From Anomaloglossus baeobatrachus (taxonomy: Eukaryota > Chordata > Amphibia > Anura > Aromobatidae), in NCBI RefSeq assembly GCF_048569485.1, contig NC_134357.1, positions 353,927,312 through 353,991,311 on the forward strand: 64,000 bases of DNA, written 5' to 3'. Positions 59,030 to 64,000 of this stretch are shown in pieces. A program made the position numbers and the translations under genes. The notes below the pieces were generated by a model. The model was not told the DNA's origin and did no database searches. It worked only from the letters and a program-made list of their open reading frames with translations. The first letter of the stretch is position 1. Each line of letters begins with the position of its first letter.

Positions 59030-60437
59030 AAGATAGAGGCCTAGTTCACCTCTACAGTCTCCATATTTTAGCTCTTAACTAATTGGAATTATAATGTAGC
59101 CATGTGCATGAGTCCTTAGGCATAGAATTGTGTTCTTGGGAATTTTAACCAAAGCCTTCAGTATTTTTTTTTATATGATCAAGTGTTTCTTGCTATTTAT
59201 CAAATATATTGCATTTTTATTTCAAGGAATGATTGATTCTTTGTTGCCTTTTTCATTCTTTTTATTGTGTTTTGTTCAGTCTTGTATATTATGTTTGTGT
59301 AAAGTGAAATACATTTTCCTCCATATCTCTATGAGACAGTCGGTAAGGCTTCTCTTTCATCTTTCATGTCTAGTTTCTTTTCACATAGTCCTCTATAGTC
59401 TCAGTAAATCTGGAATCCATAAGCATAAAATAGAATTCTGGACCTTTGTGCACAATACCATTTATATCTGATCTTGGCTTATAACAAGACTCCTATTTAG
59501 CTCTCTTTCCAGTGAACTGTCTTCCAGTAACTTTATTCTAAAACATAAAAAAAAATGAAAAATTGAGTAGTATGAGAAATGAATTGTAAAGCTGAACTAA
59601 AATATCCATTATTCATTTTTTCTCATGTCACAATAGCGCCATGGCCGTTTGCCTTTGTGCCATAATGCTAACAATTGATTTAATTGGCTCTGTGCTAATA
59701 AATGGAGGAACATGCTAGCTGCTGCCGTACCATGTGTCTGACCTGTGCTAGAGTTTATCACTTGCACAACACTGTATTTCCACTTTTACTTCGAGTATCT
59801 CACTGTAATAAGAGATATTTACATCAAAACGACAATGTAGAAATTGTGAAATGTGGTTTTGGTCATGAGCACCAGAAAAAAGTAACAGGAATTGATATAG
59901 ATCATTATTTATACAGAGGTTATTTTTATATGAGGTATCACTGTAACCTCATGGCCTAGTCTCTGGTTATTGCTCATCATCTGTATTGTATGCATGCACA
60001 GTTTGACTAATATTTCATCGCCTTGTTACTGTAGAACCTCATTTTTTTTTCTTCCCAACAAACGCATGACTTTCTGTCTGGGTAACCACCATTTATGTTC
60101 ATAAATTTACAAGTGAAAAAGTCTTAGTTTTCTATTCCATACATTTTCCCTCTGAGCTATGCAGACTGTCTAGCCATTAGCGTTATCTGGAGGGTATGAG
60201 GGCTCGTGTGGCTTAGTAGCCTCATGGATTTTTGTCTGTGTGACTACCATTTCTACTGTATACATGTAGTCACTGAAAGGTTTGTCTTCCTTAGGAGACT
60301 GTTCCATGTTTGTTAGTCATTCCCACACAAAGGCAACATACATGATGGCACAAGGAATAGTACAACTTCGGGATTGCAAGAAAAGTACAGAAACAAGAAA
60401 AAAATTGCAATTTATGTGTTATCTATATGTAGATGTT
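59030..60437. other. Unique intronic sequence; candidate conserved block at ~59635-59730
   Basis: GCGCCATGGCCGTTTGCC, TTGTGCCATAATGCTAAC and AATTGATTTAATTGGCTC form a compact stretch rich in homeodomain-like and other factor-site words. No repeat seen. T-rich frames (113 codons at 59130-59471) are not gene-like. Confidence 0.3.
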
Positions 60438-60858
60438 ATGTGCAGAGATAAGCGGTTCCGTTGAGATTTGGTTTGTCGGCAGCAAATAAGCCTAGCTCCA
60501 CAGGCTCGACCTTGACCCAAACCCTGGATCAAGTCACTGATTGGCAGTTTGAGTCTCCGCCCACATACAGCCAGCCATAAGCAGATCACTTCCTGGGGAA
60601 GGTCGGCTTTTTGGAAGGAACTTTTTTTGTGTTGCACACTACATGTGATCACGCTGTTGTTACCCCCAGTGTGCACCGTTCAAACACTGTAAGTGGCTGT
60701 TCGCACAGGGTTCAGCACCAAGTGTACCTGAGCACAGCGTCGCTTGCATGAGTTTTGTTCGCACGTACAGCATCAGATACACAAACCCGAAGTTTGATTT
60801 TTAAATTTGATGATCGGTTCAAAAACCAAACCTCAGATTCGCTCATCTCCAGTTATGT
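60438..60858. mobile_element. hAT-type MITE
   Basis: The left end AGAGATAAGCGGTTCCGTTG with GATTTGGTTTG and the right end CAAACCTCAGATTCGCTCATCTCC are inverted (GAGATGAGCGAATC on the opposite strand). The interior includes CCGCCCACATACAGCC and an imperfect GTTCGCACAGG / CGCACGTAC area. Target duplication not resolved. Confidence 0.5.
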
Positions 60859-61124
60859 TGCATGTGGAGATAGTCTTTAAATGGGTCAAGCCATTATTTA
60901 TACATATTTCCAGACAGAAAAGCTTCTGGTCTCCACTTTCAAATTTGTAACAGGGTTCTCCAACTAGTATGTAACATGTGGGGTACTGAGCTCCTTATAC
61001 TGGGAAGAGGGAACAATTTGCCTCCTTCAGCCTTCATGGCCTTTCACTCTGTATAGTTTCCCCAACTTTTCAACAAGTCCATCCAGAACTTTAGAACTTG
61101 ATGGAGTAATTTTATTCCTAATAG
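60859..61124. other. No recognised feature
   Basis: Short unique stretch. Confidence 0.3.
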
Positions 61125-61640
61125 AGTAAAGGGATTGGCCGGTCTAAAGTGATAAGTCTCCAGTCACTCTATGTGACTGCAGACTTATGAATCCTCTCAG
61201 TGCACACAGTGTGCGTTGCGTGGATTTGCCGGATTCTGAGCCAGGAACAGTAGTGACGTGACCACAGTTGTGTGATTTGCATGTTCCCAGTCAGAACCCA
61301 ACTTTGGGCGCAGCCTTACACCATACAAATGTATTGAGCAAGGCCGCACCCACTAGATTGCCACGCAAACTAGTTGGATGTGCCAATTCCATACACTTGT
61401 ATTCAGTGAGGCTGCACCCACGAGTGAGGATGCGTACCTACTAGTCGGATGCGCCCATTCCATACATTTGTATTGACTGAGGCCCCGCTCACTAGGTAGG
61501 TTCTGGCTTGGAACATGCATATTACACAGAAACTGGTGAAGCCTTGCAGCACACAGAATGTGGACTGGGAGGATTCATAAGTCTAGAGTCACGTAGAGAG
61601 ACTTAAAAATTATCACTTAAGATCAGACAACCCCTTTAAT
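61125..61640. mobile_element. Palindromic MITE with internal repeats
   Basis: The ends AAAGGGATTGGCCGGTCTAAAG and TTAAGATCAGACAACCCCTTT are imperfect inverted copies, followed by GTGATAAGTCTCCAGTCAC-like and GTCTAGAGTCACGTAGAGAGAC. Three internal copies of CCATACA(A/T/C)TTGTATT with GAGGC(C/T)GC follow one another at 61320-61490. Confidence 0.6.
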
Positions 61641-61699
61641 TATCAGATTTACTAATCAAGACGTACCAGACATTGTGCCCATATATTTCATATGTACTA

Positions 61700-62757
61700 T
61701 TTATTGTGCTTATACAAATTAATATTTTCCCCTCTAGATGTTCTTCTTAAGACTAAATAAAGTTAATTATTTTCATAACTAGTATCCTTTATGGCCCTTA
61801 ACAGCTTTGTGGCTCTTCTTTGTACTTTTTCTATCTTCAGGGCATCCTTTCTGTGAACTGGTGCGTATTGCAGATAAGGTCATTCTAACACTCTGTAAAA
61901 TGGTTATACTACGTCTCTGCCTTGTGAGCGCATGCCTGTTTTAATACAGTACGATATTGTTTTGGCTTTAAAAGATGCTGATTGACATTGTATTTCATTA
62001 TTTAGTGCACCCAGATCCTTCTCGTTTAGTGACTCTCCTTGTTTTACTACCCTAGAAAATATTGTGCCCACAGAATTAGTCTCAGATACACAATTTAAAG
62101 CTGTCATTTTAATTTTTATTTCATAAATCAATAGTACACATGAAAATAATCAACTTTGTGATATATCTTATCAGAGAAATCTGCTTCTTTCTCTGCCAGA
62201 ATTGATCAGTCATTATGAACAGTCTCAATTCTAAGGTAAAATCTGTATTCAGTGAAGACTTTCCAATTACTGAGATAGGAGATGGCGGTTATTACTGATG
62301 ACATTTTATGTAGCTAGAAGGAGCAGGGGGTGGGGCTCTGTCTCTAGCTCCTTCCTCTGCTTATAGCTCCTCCCTCCTACCGTCATCATAGAATCTCATC
62401 AGGAACAACACATCTCCTATCTCAGTAATGGGAAAGTCTTCACTGAATACAGATTTTACCTCAGAATTGAGAATTTTGATAATGACTGATTAATTCTGGC
62501 AGAGAAAGAATAGATTTGTCTCATAAGATATATTACAAAGTTTCTCATTGTTATATTTATTTATTAAACAAAAACTACGGTTACGCTTTAAATTTTTCTA
62601 GATTGAGCCTCATCTGCCGATTGGATGCCGAAACACACTCCATTTGTCCAGGTCAGCTTGTACCTTATGAACAGCTTCCATAGACTGCATTATAGTATAT
62701 AGCTTGGTATCGTCTACAAAAATAGAGGCAACACTATTAATCCAGCTTTGATATTAT
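61700..62757 (-). repeat. Old interspersed repeat, probably LINE-derived, split by a MITE
   Basis: 61740-62160 and 62590-62757 (GGTCAGCTTGTACCTTATGAACAGC, GCTTGGTATCGTCTACAAAAATAG) resemble, on the minus strand, a vertebrate LINE-type repeat with the phrase GTATCGTCTACAAAAAT. A palindromic MITE at 62165-62540 separates the two parts. The family is a tentative recollection. Confidence 0.35.
62165..62540. mobile_element. Palindromic MITE (copy 2), long arms
   Basis: Arms of about 120 bp: ATCTTATCAGAGAAATCTGC, TTTCTCTGCCAGAATTGATC, CTCAATTCTAAGGTAAAATC on the left; TACCTCAGAATTGAGAATTTT, TTAATTCTGGCAGAGAAAG, CTCATAAGATATATTAC on the right. Same family as 16641-17022. Confidence 0.75.
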
Positions 62758-62761
62758 TTAA

Positions 62762-63955
62762 CCCCTTCATGACCTTTACCATTTTCCCTGGGTTCGTTTT
62801 TTCCTTCCTTCCTTCCGAGAGCCATAACGTTTTTACTTCTCCATCAATATAGCCGTATTAGAGCTTGTTTTTGCGGGCTGAGTTTGACTTTTGAATTAAA
62901 CCATTAATTTTACCGTACTGGAAAATGGGGGGAAAAAAACATGTGCAGTGAAATTGCAAAAAAAGTGCAATTCCACAATTGTTTTTTAAGCTTTTTATTT
63001 ACTATGTTCATTATAAAACTGACCTGACATAATGATTCTCCAGGTCAGTACGATTAGATACCAAACATGTATAGTTTTCTTTTAATATAAGTGGTACAAA
63101 ATAATCCAAAAGTTTCTAAAAACAAATTCACTTTTGGCACTATTTTGCGAGAACTGTAACGTTTTCATTTTTTGGGATCTGGGGCTAAGCGGTGGCTTAT
63201 TTTGTGGAACCAAAGCTGATATTTTTACTTATCAATTTTCGGGTAGATGCAATCTTTTAATATTTTATCATTGCATCTTATTGCTGCAAAAAAATGTAAT
63301 TCTTGAGTTGTAATTTTGTTTTCCCATTACGCTGTTTACCAATCAGATTAATTTATTTTATATTTTGATAGATCAGACATTTCTGAACTCCAAATATGTG
63401 TCTTTTTTCATTGTTTTATTTTCAACGCGGCAAAAGGGAGGTGATTAGAACTTGTATTTTTTATTTTTTTCATGTTTTTTTAAACATTTTTTTCACTTCT
63501 TATTATATTTACTAGTCCACTTAGGGAACTTGAAGCTTCGATCGTCTGATCGCTTGAGTTGTACAGAGCAGTGCATCAGCATGAGCACCGCTTTGTACAG
63601 CAGAAATCATGATCTATGAATGCTGGCTCACAGCTGGCATTCTCAGGATATTCATCATGACAGATGCAGAGGTCATCAGCTGACCCCTGGTTGTCATCAT
63701 AACCCATCCACGCCCCGCTATCACGCCATGGGCGCACCAGTGGGAGCGGGCAATACATGTTAACTCCCACTGTCAGAGATTAACACCAATATTTAACAGC
63801 CGAGCACAGATCTTTGATCCTCCTGTGACTGTTTGAGGATCATGCCAGTTGACATGTCCAGGAAAAGATGCCGGCTCAGCGTGTGACCCCACATCAAAGG
63901 CAGGGCATGACCTTTGATATAAATATATGTCAAAGGTCAAAGGTTGGGAAAGGGG
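62762..63955. mobile_element. TTAA-flanked non-autonomous element, 1,194 bp
   Basis: Starts CCCCTTCATGACC and ends GGTTGGGAAAGGGG, with TTAA immediately outside both ends (62758-62761 and 63956-63959). TTAA duplications are used by piggyBac and Kolobok transposons. The interior contains GGGGCTAAGCGGTGGCTTATTT and long T- and A-rich blocks and has no transposase. The last ~200 bp (CAGCTGACCCCTGG...) are GC-richer. Confidence 0.6.
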
Positions 63956-64000
63956 TTAATAAATGAATAGTCCCAACATTGCACCTTAACACCACTTATA

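Overview
The window looks like nuclear DNA of a frog (anuran amphibian), probably a neobatrachian. It is AT-rich and almost free of genes. It is crowded with short palindromic DNA elements whose ends I associate with anuran genomes: Harbinger-type MITEs with TWA target duplications, elements ending in AACCCCTT, a hAT-type repeat with 8-bp duplications, and the GGATAGG-type MITE. It also holds several Tc1/mariner elements of different ages and LINE tails of the L2/CR1 kind. No bacterial-type genes, rRNA or tRNA were seen. The host assignment is inference from repeat style and from one recognisable exon.

Region 1 (1-16.6 kb) is a satellite block. A 3,528-bp unit is repeated four times head to tail (745-14859) at well over 99% identity. 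Each unit is a fossil nest: part of an LTR-like sequence, a hairpin MITE, a relic of a ~130-bp minisatellite, a Harbinger-type MITE split by an LTR-like insertion, about 26 copies of a ~35-bp minisatellite, and the first 432 bp of a solo LTR. The intact original context survives on both sides. The ~130-bp minisatellite and LTR start lie on the left (258-744). The rest of the solo LTR and about 33 more minisatellite monomers lie on the right (to ~16640). This allows the first duplication junction to be read; it has 3 bp of microhomology.

Region 2 (16.6-26.9 kb) is intergenic: MITEs, a solo LTR with perfect 5-bp flanks (18480-19257), an old Tc1 relic on the minus strand, a LINE tail, a GT repeat and a ~530-bp GATA repeat.

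Region 3 contains the only host gene found. A 99-nt first coding exon at 27057-27155 (+) encodes 33 residues starting MDVRFYPPAP and ending LDFYHCNK, followed by a GT splice donor in phase 0. This matches the N-terminus of the TOX family of HMG-box nuclear proteins, most like TOX itself. No second exon is visible, so everything from 27156 to the window end is read as the first part of a very long intron.

Region 4 (27.2-64 kb, the intron) holds minisatellites, microsatellites and many mobile elements. Notable ones are a nearly intact Tc1/mariner element (34626-36221) with 46-bp identical inverted ends, and a 1.86-kb insertion (39057-40913) whose inverted arms each carry a sequence fitting the hammerhead-ribozyme core, as in Penelope-like retroelements. 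There is also a 1.75-kb hAT-like element, two copies of a long palindromic MITE that were each hit by a later insertion, and a TTAA-flanked 1.2-kb element at the right edge. Several non-repetitive stretches could be conserved regulatory DNA of the TOX locus, but that cannot be judged from one sequence.
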